From Arion vulgaris (Eukaryota > Mollusca > Gastropoda > Stylommatophora > Arionidae), in assembly GCA_020796225.1 (NCBI GenBank), contig CM036755.1, forward strand, positions 66,346,049-66,410,048: a stretch of DNA of 64,000 nt. Reading direction: 5' to 3'. Shown here in pieces: positions 43,791-54,689 of the stretch. Every line of letters begins with the position of its first letter. Position 1 is the first letter of the stretch. A program made the position numbers and the translations under genes. The notes beneath the pieces are model-generated. The model made no database searches and had not been told where the DNA came from. It was given only the letters and a program-made list of their open reading frames with translations.

Positions 43791-44019
43791 TTCTCTCTTT
43801 CTTTAAAGTGTCTGTCTCTATCGCTTGTATATTAGGGAAGCTGGTCTAACTATGGAGTAGTAGGTAGGTAGACCAAACTAGAGAAAGTTGAGAAATAATT
43901 AATATAACAAGAGGTTATGTGTGCATGGAAAACATGTCTTATAATTGATAACTTCGCAGTATAATTCATGTTATATTACTATGTGATTATTAATGCTTTT
44001 CCCCTGTGTACATGTACTC

Positions 44020-44640
44020 AAATAGAAAGAGTCGACAACTTTGGATATTTTGGGACATTGTTGACAAATGACGGAAATGCAATAAAAGAAATTAAAAGAA
44101 GGCGGAGCACTGTATTGCAAAACTAAAAGAACTAATTAATCTATGGAAGGGAACTGACATAAGAAAAAAAATCAGGTTTTTAAGAGCCTGCATGTTTTAC
44201 TTGGCAACATATGGTTGTGAGACATGGACCATTGACAAAACGGCGGATAAGATCATTAACGCATTTGAATGTAAATGCTACATACGAGTACTTAGAATAT
44301 CATGAACAGAGAAAAGAACAAATGCTTCTGTTCTGCAACAGCTTGATATTAAAGAGAGTTGGCTATTAAAGTGCATAACATCAAGGAACATTAAATATTT
44401 AGGACACATCAAACGATATGAGTGCCTAGAGAAGATAATTTATGAGGAAGTGGTGCATGGAAGAAGAATGAGAAGACCTAGAAGATGATGGGTGAAAAAT
44501 GTCATTGACGATCTGAGAATGACTGCTGCTGACACCGGTCAACTTCTACAGAATAGAGCGTTTTTTCATGACTTCTGTCAAGGAAGCCAAGTTCCGGAAT
44601 CAATAAGCTACTTGATGATGATGATGATGACATATACTAA
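44020..44640 (+). mobile_element. LINE 3' fragment
   Basis: Reads FGYFGTLLTNDGNAIKEIKR, then ATYGCETWTIDKTADKIINA, CITSRNIKYLGHIKRYECLE and NVIDDLRMTAADTGQLLQNR, ending in a gat repeat. Frame-broken and 5' truncated. Confidence 0.85.
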
Positions 44641-44709
44641 TATACTAATGTGAAATTCATATCCTTGATAGAAATTTGACAAAATCTTTTGTCTGATCTT
44701 GTCTACCAG

Positions 44710-44824
44710 GTCTTTGACAACCCTAGGCCTGGTCATCTCAGCACTGGCTGACCAATCAGGAGGAGGTAAAAACAAGAACAAATTTGTACCATACAGAGAT
44801 TCTGTTCTAACCTGGTTACTAAAG
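44710..44824 (+). CDS. KIF13: KIF13-like kinesin-3, coding exon 6
   Basis: Acceptor gtctaccag and donor gttggt. The first base completes Lys of NINK, followed by [20 protein letters not shown], then [18 protein letters not shown], ending in phase 0. '[14 protein letters not shown]' is the helix that contacts microtubules and is diagnostic for kinesin-3. The last part of this exon with its donor is duplicated 142 bases downstream (see the repeat at 44792-45000). Confidence 0.95.
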
Positions 44825-45000
44825 GTTGGTTTCTTAATGTGTGTTTGCTTTGTATTGTTTGTATGTGTGTAGATCGTATGTTGTGTGTAGTTAATTCTTT
44901 ACTACTATTACTACTGCTACTGCTTTAACTACTACACAGAGACTCTGTTCTAACCTGGTTACTAATGGTTGGTTTCTTAATTGTGTTGTTTGTAGTATGT
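44792..45000 (+). repeat. Tandem duplication of the 3' end and donor of kinesin exon 6
   Basis: 44792-44838 (acagagattctgttctaacc ... ggttggtttcttaa) is repeated at 44934-44980, offset 142 bases. The copy still encodes RDSVLTWLL but the last codon changed (aag to aat), weakening the donor context, and no acceptor precedes it. Confidence 0.85.
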
Positions 45001-45009
45001 GTTGCTTGT

Positions 45010-45341
45010 ATGTTGGTGTGTAGTTAATTCTTTACTACTACTATTACTACTGCTACTGTTTGTGTTGCTACTTCTGCTACCACTACTCCAACTACTACAC
45101 TTACTACTACTGCTTTAACTACTACTACAACTACTGCTACATGAATTGCTGCTACTGTTATTACTACTACTTCTACTACTACCATCTGTCTACTACTTCT
45201 ACTACTATCACTACTACTACTAATACTACTACTACCAACCCCACTCCATCACCACCACTGCAAGTACTCCTCCTACCACCACCAGCACCACTGGTTTTTG
45301 TAATACTATTACTACTACAACTGCTGCTTCTACTAGTACTT

Positions 45342-45382
<41 letters not shown>

Positions 45383-45610
45383 TCTTCTAATACTGCTACT
45401 ACTGCTGCTAATACTACTACTATTACTACTACAACTGCTACTACTACTACTGCTGCTACCTAACCACCACCATCAACAACACTGCTACAAGTACTACTCC
45501 TACCACCACCACTCACTACTGCTATTGTAATAATACTATTACTACTACAGTTACTGTTTCCACTGCTTCTTCCACTAGTACTTCTACTGTTGCTGCTTAA
45601 CTCATTGTAG
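45010..45610. repeat. (ACT/CTA)n triplet-rich region
   Basis: Long imperfect runs of act/cta/ctg triplets with ccacca islands. Open frames rich in Tyr, Leu or Ser are compositional. Confidence 0.9.
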
Positions 45611-45862
45611 ACCAAGCGACACAAAATGTTTTGACACATTTTTACCAGGAGCCACACTAAAGGGTGTTTTTATTCTAAAAATAAATGGCTTGTAAAAACA
45701 TGGCTTTTGCCCTGGTCTACTAAGAGTTAAATACTACTACTGCTTCAACTGCTATTGCTGCTACACACCATATGGATTCTCTTTTCTAATGTTGAGACCA
45801 CTCTTTGAATCATCTCTTCTCAAATCCTTCTCCATTACATGCTCTAATGTATTCCACTGCAG

Positions 45863-46075
45863 GACAACCTCGGTGGCAACAGCAAAACTGTGATGGTGGC
45901 AACCATCAGCCCAGCTGCAGACAACTACGAGGAGACACTGTCAACTCTCCGCTACGCTGACCGTGCCAAACGTATTATCAACCACGCTGTGGTCAATGAA
46001 GATCCAAATGCTAGAATCATCCGAGAACTCCGAGAGGAGGTTGAGATGCTGAAAGCTCAGCTTAATGAGGCTCAG
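45863..46075 (+). CDS. KIF13: KIF13-like kinesin-3, coding exon 7 (end of motor, neck)
   Basis: Acceptor ccactgcag and donor gtgaga; 71 codons, phase 0 at both ends. It encodes [20 protein letters not shown] and [18 protein letters not shown], the C-terminal end of the motor. [20 protein letters not shown] and [12 protein letters not shown] follow, the kinesin-3 neck linker and neck helix. '[25 protein letters not shown]' is shared by KIF1 and KIF13 motors. Confidence 0.96.
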
Positions 46076-46224
46076 GTGAGAATATTAAATTACTGGACAA
46101 AAACTAGTTAAAATTCATGTTGTATGTAGAGTGTCTCCATAGGTGGCAATACTCAGGAAACATAAACATTGGTTCTAACTGCCTTTCTGCATTCCCCAGA
46201 CTAACAAATTTGGATGCTCATTTT

Positions 46225-46415
46225 TAGCTGACTAATAATGCGTCGCTCTCACAGTTAGGCGCCTAGGAAGCTACCTAGTAAATAAAAAGCATCACAGAAA
46301 TTGGATGTGCTGGCCTACTTGTAGGCGCATGATTGGCACAGCGTACAATCACTCTTAGACTTGGATCACATACAAATCACACAGAGTGGTCGATAAGGAG
46401 CATTCGAAAAAGAAG
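46225..46415 (+). mobile_element. SINE-G copy
   Basis: cctagtaaataaaaagcatc, gatgtgctggcctacttgta, and the end tggtcgataaggagcattcg. Confidence 0.75.
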
Positions 46416-46429
46416 AATTATATCTGCAA

Positions 46430-47560
46430 CTTATTCTTATTTACTTATAATTGGTGGCTTTCCTATTGATGAAATCATCCTTTGGACACTGACATTAAAG
46501 GATAGAAGAAAACTAGTCTCAACAGAGATGAAGTGTCTACGTAGAATGCTGGGAGTATCAAGAAGAAAACTAGTCACAACAGAGATGAAGTGTCTACGCA
46601 GAATGCTGGGAGTATCAAGAAGAAAACTAGTCTCAACAGAAGATGAAGTGTCACAGAATGCTGGATAACAAGAAGAAAACTAGTCACAACAGAGTATGAA
46701 GTGTCTACGAGAATGCTGGGAGTATCAAGAAGAAAACTAGTCTCACAGAGATGAAGTCTCACGAGAATGCTGGGAGTAACAAGAAGATAACTAAGTCACA
46801 ACAGAGATGAAGTGTCTACGCGAATGCTGGGAGTATCAAGAAGAAAACTAGTCTCAACAGAGATGAAGTGTCTACGTAGAATGCTGGGAGTAACAAGAAG
46901 AAAACTAGTCACAACAGAGATGAAGTGTCTACGCAGAATGCTGGGAGTATCAAGAAGAAAAGTAGTCTCAACAGAGATGAAGTGTCTACGCAGAATGCTG
47001 GGAGTATCAAGAAGAAAAGTAGTCTCAACAGAGATGAAGTGTCTACGCAGAATGCTGGGAGTAACAAGAAGAAAACTAGTCTCAACAGAGATGAAGTGTC
47101 TATGAAGAATGCTGGGAGTATCAAGAGGAGATCAGCTTAGAAATGAAGACATCAGGAAAAAATAGTGTACAACATTAGTACTGAACTTTATCAAGAAACA
47201 ACAAATTAAACGGTTTGACCACATAAGCAAATTACCAACAGACAGTACACCACAGAGAACAATGTTGCTCAGATACAATGGATACAAAGCAAATGCCGGG
47301 CACGCAAAAGGTGGACCTCAGAAATAATAGAGGTTACGAAAGATACTGTTTATGAAGGATACACAAACGCCCGTTCTAGAAATCTCTTTTTACCCTGAAG
47401 CTGTGAGGCAAAAAGGACGAGAAAAAAAAAGAAAGACAAGGTGCATAGAGAGGCTGGCTCCAGATGTCTCCTTTTTCGACCTGACACTTCAAGGCAAAAC
47501 AGGATCATAGAATAGATAGATAGTAATCATTCTCATCTTGTGATGATAGTGTTTAGTTTA
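46430..47560 (+). mobile_element. LINE 3' fragment with internal 57-nt expansion
   Basis: The upstream part reads IILWTLTLKDRRKLVSTEMK. The RT-tail segment is amplified (46490-47130). The downstream part continues FIKKQQIKRFDHISKLPTDS, then KANAGHAKGGPQK, ending near cgttctagaaatctcttttt. Confidence 0.85.
46490..47130. repeat. 57-nt array encoding RRKLVSTEMKCLRRMLGVS
   Basis: About 11 copies, several with 1-3 base losses between 46630 and 46830. The unit is a 19-codon piece of the LINE coding sequence, so a cellular-gene function is not inferred. Confidence 0.95.
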
Positions 47561-47641
47561 TAAACTGTGCATGTCATGACTAGGAAAGACTAGAGATTAC
47601 CACTAAAACTTAACATATCATTCTTTATTGTTACATTTCAG

Positions 47642-47752
47642 AGTATGAAAGCGCCAGATTTGGCAGAGAGACTGACAGAGTCAGAGAAACTCATGAAGGA
47701 AATGTCTAAGACCTGGGAGGAGAAACTGCAGGAAACAGAGAGAATCCACCAG
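47642..47752 (+). CDS. KIF13: KIF13-like kinesin-3, coding exon 8 (neck coil)
   Basis: Acceptor ttacatttcag and donor gtgaga; 37 codons, phase 0. It reads SMKAPDLAERLTESEKLMKE followed by MSKTWEEKLQETERIHQ. The 'MKxPxLxxRLxESEKLxxEMxxTWEEKLxxTExI' stretch is the KIF13-type coil between neck and FHA domain, and is the best single argument for KIF13 over KIF1 and KIF16. Confidence 0.95.
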
Positions 47753-48164
47753 GTGAGAAACACTTCATTATTCTTCCTTCATTGTATCTCAGTCAGGTAT
47801 TGATGGCAGATGTAAGCACCTTGTTTAATGCACTTGATAAGTTTCTATTCATTTCTCTAAAGTTGTTCTTGGTGCAGCAACTCCATTTTCTGTTTTCAAA
47901 TTCCGCCCCTTAAATTTTTTTTCTTTAAAATAACCTTCAGTTGTAGTTTTGATTTTGCTGCTTAGGCCGGCCCTCTTACGGTGCCATCTGATGTGGCCGT
48001 CTCTCTGCATCATAGCACAGCATGGCCCTGGTTACTTCTGCAGTTGTTCTTCTGTGATATCTCATCTGTGTTTGTTATGATTTCCTGCTTATTAGCTAAA
48101 AATTTAGCTGGAACCACAGACAGAGATAATCTTGTCATGGGAGGTAACTGTGTTATTTATGTTA

Positions 48165-48645
48165 TAAAAAAACGTAATCACAAAGTACTATAGTTTTACA
48201 AATTACAAAAACAATGACAAAATACAGCAACGTTTCGATCAACAAGGCCTTTATCAAGCAAATGAACAACAGGAGTGACAAATTTAAAAAACAAATGGAC
48301 GACCAAATACAAACATTTCTAATGAAAATATGGAATAAAAACGAATAACGAAATAAATGTAACACAAAAACACACATAAAAACTAGAAATAGAACGGAAG
48401 AGAAACAATGAAAAATCTAGTAAATATATAACTTGAATACATGCAACATATACCCATATAAACGTTTGTATTTAGTCGTCCATTTGTTTTTTTTTTAATG
48501 TGTCACTCCTGTTGTTCATTTGCTTGATAAAGGCCTTGTTGGTCAAACGTTGCTGTATTTTGTCATTGTTTTTGTAATTTGTAAAACTACAGTACTTTGT
48601 GATTACGTGTTTTGCCAATCAAATAGTTTTACTGCAGTCTCATCT
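48165..48645. mobile_element. Foldback element, about 480 bp
   Basis: Arm 48170-48310 (cgtaatcacaaagtact ... aaggcctttatcaagcaaat) is the reverse complement of 48465-48620 (atttgcttgataaaggcctt ... gtactttgtgattacg). The loop is about 150 bases with no coding. Related pieces are at 13660 and 6375. Confidence 0.8.
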
Positions 48646-48689
48646 ATTTTGTGAATATTTATGTTATATAAGCTCAAAGACAAAAAGTT

Positions 48690-49075
48690 TTTTAGATACA
48701 TCCTGGACAGAGAAGAAAAAAACCTGGACATCCTGGACAGAAGAAAAGAACCTGAAAGAAAAAAACCAAAGACATCGTAGAAGAACCTGCATATCAAGGA
48801 GCATTGACCCATAAATAACATCATGTCCTGAAATATGAAATATTTTGGTCACGTTAAATGTCACGGTTGTTTGGAGAAAACGGTGTTGGAAGGCATTGTT
48901 CCTGCAGCATGAGGCCGGGAACGATCAAGACGAAGGTTGGAGCAAGACATCAAAGATACCTTGATCATAATGCTGGAGGATGCGTGAGAATTTGCTAGAG
49001 ACAGAGTTTTTCAGGCTGGCTGTGATGAAAGGGACATTATGCAAGGGACATGCTACTATCTGAGGTATTAAAGAT
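48690..49075 (+). mobile_element. LINE 3' fragment, decayed
   Basis: The order of motifs (KYE-IFWSR, then GTIKTKVGARHQR, then a C-terminal region) parallels the other GHIKR-type LINE ends. Begins with two short repeats of catcctggacagagaagaaa. Confidence 0.55.
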
Positions 49076-49084
49076 TTTTAAAAA

Positions 49085-49440
49085 AATATGACTATTGTTT
49101 TGGTCCTCTGTATATCATGGACAGAGAAAAGAAATAGATTTATTCAGAAAGAACTTAAATTCAAAGAAAATTTGCTTGTTCTAGAAATAAGAATGATAAA
49201 AATTGAAGTATTTTGGACATATAAAGAGATACAAAGGTTTTGAGAAGACCATTATAGAAGGAGGGATCCTGGCTAAGAGGCAGATCACGGAGAGGATTGA
49301 TTCAGGATGTAACTGATGGTTTGGGTATGACATCTGTAGAGACGGGACAACTGTCCTATGAGAGAGAGAAATTTCGAAGGACTGTAAGAGAAGCAAAGTT
49401 CTGCTCAGGACAAGATATTTGATGATTTGTATTGTATTGG
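49085..49440 (+). mobile_element. LINE 3' fragment
   Basis: ctctgtatatcatggacaga, then gaagtattttggacatataa (YFGHIK) and gattcaggatgtaactgatg, ending at ctcaggacaagatatttgat. Frame-broken. Confidence 0.75.
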
Positions 49441-49489
49441 TTATATCATGGATTGTTGCCCTTACAAACATGAAGAATAGAGATGAACT

Positions 49490-49565
49490 CATTGTAGAGT
49501 TTGGAGACTTGTTTGTAGAGTTTGGAGACTTGTTTGTAGAGTTTGGAGACTTGTTTGTCGTTTTA
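49490..49565. repeat. 21-nt array, about 3.5 copies
   Basis: Unit tagagtttggagacttgtttg. Confidence 0.85.
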
Positions 49566-49585
49566 GAAGATTAAAGTATCTAAAC

Positions 49586-49680
49586 CAGCGTTTCCCAAAG
49601 TGGACGGTACCGCCCCCATGTGGCGCTGAAGCCTTCCAGGGTGGAGATGGTGGTTTCAGAAGCATTTGGGGTCAGTTATT
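49586..49680 (+). mobile_element. hAT-like DNA-transposon terminus
   Basis: cagcgtttcccaaagtgg resembles hAT terminal inverted repeats, followed by the typical 'cccccatgtggcgctg' type of body. The opposite end was not found. Confidence 0.45.
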
Positions 49681-49799
49681 TTAACGTGATTTTGCGATTG
49701 AATAATCATAACAAATTTGAATTCTGCATTTTAATTCATTTTATGCCCATCTTACACAGCCCATTTTTTCATCAATCAATCTATTTCCAGTGTTAAAAA

Positions 49800-49835
49800 G
49801 CTGGGGTTGATTCGCAAAGTCCTGTAAAGGATATA
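49800..49835 (+). mobile_element. SINE-D 3' scrap
   Basis: ttgattcgcaaagtcctgta aaggatat, as in the 3' part of SINE-D. Confidence 0.4.
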
Positions 49836-50024
49836 CAATTCACTTTTTTATAATTAGTTTTAGTAGAATTATTTCTGCCATGAGTTTCTTATTTGTTAAA
49901 GAAAAATTAATAAGTTAATATTTATTTAAATATGTTATGTCATAATTCCATTCATTCTTCCACTCCTTGTTTTTATCTTCCATTGTATATTTTATTATGT
50001 ATTGTAGCTGTTAATGTTCTTTCA

Positions 50025-50380
50025 AATATAAGTGTTACAGAAGAGTCCTCTGTATATCTTGGACAGAGATGTGAACAAATAGATCTATCCAGAAAGAACA
50101 CAAAATCAAAGAAAACTGGCTGATGCTACAAATAAGAAAGACAAAATTGAGATATTTTGGACATATAAAAGACATGAAGGGCTGGAGAAGACCATCATGG
50201 AAGGAGACATACTGGCAAAGAGAAGAAGATGAAGACCACGGAGAAGATGGATTCAGAATATAACTTATGGTTCGAACTTGACGGAGGCAGGACATCTGGC
50301 CTATGAGAGAGAGAGGTTACAGTGGACTGTTGGGGTGACAAAGTTCTGCTCAGGACAAGCTATTTGATGATAATGATGAG
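50025..50380 (+). mobile_element. LINE 3' fragment
   Basis: gtcctctgtatatcttggac, LMLQIRKTKLRYFGHIKDMK-like reading, ending caggacaagctatttgatga. Confidence 0.8.
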
Positions 50381-50394
50381 CTGTTAATGGTGGG

Positions 50395-50640
50395 CGTCTG
50401 TAACTTAAGGGATACTGAGCTCGATCACAACCCAAGTGTACCTGGTTCAAATTCCACTGTGGGCAGTTTAGAAGCAAATTTATTTCCATGAATTTTTACA
50501 AATGGTAAAAAAGACCTCACTGTTCAGAAAGCGATGACAAACTACTGAGTGTATACGTTTTGCCTAGAACACCAAGGACTCGTTTACTGTGTTTGATCCC
50601 GACCGTCCTGTAAAGGATATGCCATGATTTTCATTTTCAG
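50395..50640 (+). mobile_element. SINE-D copy
   Basis: tRNA-like head with B box (cctggttcaaattccactg), body gaaagcgatgacaaactact, end cctgtaaaggatatgccatg. Confidence 0.75.
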
Positions 50641-50809
50641 CTGTTAATGGCAAATACATTGACTGATTAATATGACCATCATCATTACACTCATTAGAGT
50701 AACATTATGTGCTTTGATATCTTTCATACACAGGGAGATCTCAGCGGCAGTGCACAAACTTTATGAAACCGCATAGTCTTCACAATATAATATTTCATAT
50801 GGTGAAAAT

Positions 50810-51330
50810 TTGTGTCGCAAATTTTATTTGAATCTTTTGTAGTAAATTGTATCCAGACATCGCTGGTGCTATCCATTCTTTTATACGGTTGTGAGAGCTG
50901 GACACTCAATTCAGAACTGGAACGAAGAATACAGACTTTCGAATATAAATGTTACAGACGGGTACTATGTATTATTTACATAGAACATAAGACCAATATT
51001 TATGTAAGAGACCAAATAAACACAACCTTGCAGGTTGATAAGTACCACTCTTGACAATCGTGAAACGGCGTAAACTTGCGTGGTTCGGACATGTGATGAG
51101 ACATAGCTCACTCTCTAAGACTATCCTACAAGGAACAGTTGATGGTGGAAGAAAGAAAGTAGGGCAGAGATAATCCTGGTTTGACAACATCAAGAGATGG
51201 TCGGGGCAGAGTTTCTCCACACTTGCCCGAGGAGTTGAAGACAGAGACTCATGGCATGCTTTTTGTGCTGATGTCTCCACAGTGACACTCCTACGACCCT
51301 AACGGGTTATGGACTTTATTATTATTATTT
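50810..51330 (+). mobile_element. LINE 3' fragment (RTE-like)
   Basis: Reads SILLYGCESWTLNSELERRI, KCYRRVLCIIYIEHKTN, then TVKRRKLAWFGHVMRHSSL-like and STLARGVEDRDSWHAFCADV, to the terminus cctacgaccctaacgggtta and an (ATT)n tail. Confidence 0.88.
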
Positions 51331-51389
51331 TTATTATCCACACATCCACTTTGCCGCCTACCATTAATGATTTTCACCTGCCACTGGTT

Positions 51390-51495
51390 CTTTTATTTGC
51401 TCGACTCGAACACAGGTCCATGCTTTTATCGTCCATCTCCGATAGGACTAGAAATTTAATCTAAGACTACATTGAGATCAGGAATCACTGGTAAA
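51390..51495 (-). mobile_element. SINE-E-like scrap
   Basis: gactcgaacacaggtccatg and tcgtccatctccgataggac are the reverse complement of the element at 530-640. Confidence 0.6.
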
Positions 51496-51814
51496 ATATA
51501 TCAAACAATTCATGCGAGAATGAATCAAGTAACACTGGAGTAAATAATGAGATGATCAACTTCTACATCAGTGAGATATGTCCATATACATTGTAGAAGT
51601 GATGTGATAGCCATTGTTGTCTCCCCTGCATGTATTGTCTTTGATATTATTTTATTACTTCCCCTTTTCTCTCATCTTACTTGTAGTTACTATTAATTCT
51701 GGGGGGTACATTTTTCTCTCTTAAAATATAACCCAATGTTTTTGTATCACACATTGATTCTGGTTTGTGTGTTCTTGAATGAAATATTTGGAAGGAGTTA
51801 TTTTTATACCCCAA

Positions 51815-52055
51815 GGTATATTGAGTAATACGGTTTTATTAGGTTCGTATTTTTCATTGACCATCGGCACACGATGAGTGATGTGGTCAACATCATACCA
51901 GCCTCCTTTTACTTCCCAATCCATTTGAGGTTCGGTTAGCCTTAGAGCCGTTGTGGTCAGAAAAATATTCCATGCCACTGTGGGATTGAACCTGAACCAC
52001 TAGGCTAAGAAGCGAGTTTACAAACATCTACGCTCCTGCGGCTCTCTAACTTGTA
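51815..52055 (-). mobile_element. SINE-C copy
   Basis: Minus-strand copy of 21159-21430: gagccgcaggagcgtagat head, then gtgatgtggtcaacatcat on the plus strand and a poly-A-side end at 51820. Confidence 0.75.
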
Positions 52056-52429
52056 TAACAGTTGGTTAACATTTGAAATAATTCAAGTTATACCTACTGT
52101 GTAAGTGCTCTAACGCTGATACTTTCAGCTAATAGTCCGCTTTAAGGGACTTATCACTAAAGGAACATACGACTTTCAGAACGCCAGCACACGCCTTAAC
52201 CACTTCACTGTAGGGACCCATATAAGGGTAGAGACCACGAAACAGACCAAGAAACAATGAAGAGATAACATTCGAGACAACAATCTGGAGAAGAAGGTTA
52301 CAAACAGAAATGAATGGAGATGGGTGATATAACTACAAGTATGAATGGAGATGGGTGATATATGTAGCAAAGAAACTTTACTACTAGAAAAGCTTAAGAA
52401 AGATTTAATGGTATAGATACACCCAACCC

Positions 52430-52535
52430 AATGTGAACGTATACACGTTCTTAGCAAAGATTAAACATATCATAGGGAGTGATTAAAATTGGTCGTAAAG
52501 AACGAACGCAAAAAGAAGAAGAAGATACACCCCAA
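52430..52535 (+). mobile_element. 3' end of the SINE type seen at 57040
   Basis: gtgattaaaattggtcgtaa and gaacgaacgcaaaaagaag match 57240-57290. It ends 55 bases before kinesin exon 9. Confidence 0.65.
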
Positions 52536-52588
52536 CTGTGGAAAATAAGAACTTAATTTCATAACTTAGTGATGTTTGAATTCTTCAG

Positions 52589-52723
52589 GTCCGTCAGAAG
52601 ACTCTGGAACAGATGGGCGTGTCTGTGGTCACTTCTGGGATCAAGGTGGAACATGGACGCCCCTTTCTTGTCAATCTCAATGCTGACCCATCACTCAATG
52701 AACTGCTGGTCTATTACCTGAAG
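52589..52723 (+). CDS. KIF13: KIF13-like kinesin-3, coding exon 9 (start of FHA region)
   Basis: Acceptor aattcttcag and donor gtaagc; 45 codons, phase 0. It reads VRQKTLEQMGVSVVTSGIKV, then the conserved LVNLNADPSLNELLVYYLK that opens the FHA domain region in KIF1/KIF13 proteins. The next exon, expected to begin with an acidic or basic residue plus HT, was not found in the remaining 11.3 kb, so intron 9 extends past the window end. Confidence 0.95.
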
Positions 52724-52817
52724 GTAAGCATTTTTGTTGTCTGTGTTTTATGTTTGTCCTCAAGTTTCTTTAATATATCAACTGTATTTGTCCATTTCCA
52801 TGACTTTAGGGGTCTTT

Positions 52818-53050
52818 GCGATTAAGCCTTTACCTTGCTTTCCAAATGTTGTGGGTTCGAATCCAAACTGCGCCATTCTGTTCACAAGCACATTTTTTCC
52901 AGAGACCCCTAGGATTATTGCAGGGACTATGGCATTCTTGTTTTTGTGCAATACTCTCAGCAGGTGGTCTGCCTACAGAGAGGGATAGAGCCATTTGGGG
53001 TAAAACCCGGCGCAATGAAGTCAATCCTTTGGCTTTAGTTCCACAACATC
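52818..53050 (+). mobile_element. SINE-B copy
   Basis: B box gtgggttcgaatccaaac, body gtgcaatactctcagcaggt, end cccggcgcaatgaagtcaat. Confidence 0.75.
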
Positions 53051-53264
53051 TGTAGAGAGTGCTATTTTCTATTGAGAGTCCCCTGTTCTTGGTTATGCCT
53101 TGTTAGTGTCGGACTCATGTTGTATTCAAACTTGTCCATCTGTATCACAATATGTCAGATATTTCTATTTAATCCATCACTTCCATAGAAAGTGATCTTT
53201 TTCTTCTGAGGTTGTTTGTAATAACATCCTAATATCTGTCATATGTTTTATCAAAGTTTGTCCA

Positions 53265-53700
53265 TTTGATTATTTTAGCTTTAGCTTTCTTAATTCCATC
53301 AGTGGTCTATCAATAGTGTCTTCAGTGATGATATCTCAGTCCATCACTTCCATGGAGAGTGGTCTATTGATATTGTCTTCTGTGATGACATCTCAAGTTT
53401 CTGACATATGTTATATCTAAGTTTGTCCATCTTATTGTTTCAGCCTTCTTCAAGTCCATCACTTCCATGGAGAGTGGTCTATCGATATTGTCTTCTGTGA
53501 TGACATCTCAAGTTTCTGACATATGTTATATCTAAGTTTGTCCATCTTATTGTTTCAGCCTTCTTCAAGTCCATCACTTCCATGGAGAGTGGTCTATCGA
53601 TATTGTCTTCTGTGATGACATCTCAAGTTTCTGACATATGTTGTATCTAAGTTTGTCCATCTTATTGTATCAGCCTTCTTAAGTCTATCACTTCCATTGT
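53265..53700. repeat. 115-nt tandem array, about four copies
   Basis: Unit starts ccatcacttccatggagagt and ends cttattgtttcagccttctt. Copies start at 53341, 53456 and 53571 with diverged edges. Each unit contains an acceptor-like ttgtttcag. Confidence 0.92.
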
Positions 53701-53744
53701 AGAGTTGTCATTTCTTTTCAGAGTCTTGTGTCTGGATAGATTAT

Positions 53745-54165
53745 ATTGTTGTTTCTGCTTTAGTTGTTGCTGTTGTTGACACATCTGTTGTTGTTATTTT
53801 TCAATGCTTGACTTGTTCTTGTTGTTTCTGTTGATGTTGCTACTGTAATTGCTGATGTAGTTGTTGTTTTAGCTGCTGTTGTTGTTGATATTTCTGTTGT
53901 TGTGGATGTTGTTCTTGATGCTGATGTTGTAGTTGTTGTTACTGATAATTTGTTGTTGCTGCTATTATTTCTGCTGTTGTTCCTGGTAATGTTGTTGATG
54001 TTGTTTCTTCTGCTGTTGTTGTTGCTGATGTGGTTCTTGTTTATGTTGATAGTGTTCCTACTGCTGTTGTTGCTTCTACTGCTGTTGCTGTTGTTGTTTT
54101 ACTGCTGTTGTTTCTAATGCTGTTGTTGTTTCTACTGTTGTTGCTACTGTTGTTGTTGCTGTTTT
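53745..54165. repeat. (TTG/CTG)n triplet-rich region
   Basis: Imperfect ttg/ctg/gtt runs. Open frames (Val/Leu-rich, or Gln-Thr-rich antisense) are compositional. Confidence 0.85.
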
Positions 54166-54317
54166 CGTGGTTTGATTTGTATGTTTAGTGTAGCATATAT
54201 AATTGTGGTGTACGTTGACAAGGAATCTAGTAGAGAGATAACAACCAAAAGGAATTCGATTTGATAAAGATATTTCTCTGTCCAAATGTTAGTGAAATCT
54301 CTGATCTTATTTTTCGA

Positions 54318-54562
54318 CTTCTACGACCGCTTCATATCGACCACTTGTTAACCACTCTTTGTGATTTGTTTGTGATCAAAGCCTAAGAGCGATTGGAACG
54401 TTTTTTTCAATTATGTGCCTACAAGTAGGCCAGCCCATCCGATTTCTGCGACTCTTTTATTTACCAGGTAGCTTCCCAGGCCCCTACCTCAGTTGCATCT
54501 TACCTTGCAGGTCGTAGTGTAACTATTCTTTGCTCCCCTTGCGAGCCCCGGCAACAAACGGG
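54318..54562 (-). mobile_element. SINE-G copy
   Basis: ccgcttcatatcgaccactt to ctttgctccccttgcgagcc on the plus strand. Confidence 0.75.
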
Positions 54563-54689
54563 TGGATCTAATCAAGATCAATATAATTGTAATAAATTTC
54601 AACCACCACCACCACCAACACCATCGCAAGAAATGTATGACTGAAACGATGTAGTTGATACTAGAAACACATCTCAACTACCTATTTCA

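Noticed and set aside
45060..45530. Tyr/Leu-rich frame of 156 codons
   Set aside because: Generated by the act/cta triplet repeat in kinesin intron 6.
50724..50909. Short minus-strand frame
   Set aside because: Overlaps the 5' edge of a plus-strand LINE fragment; no independent support.
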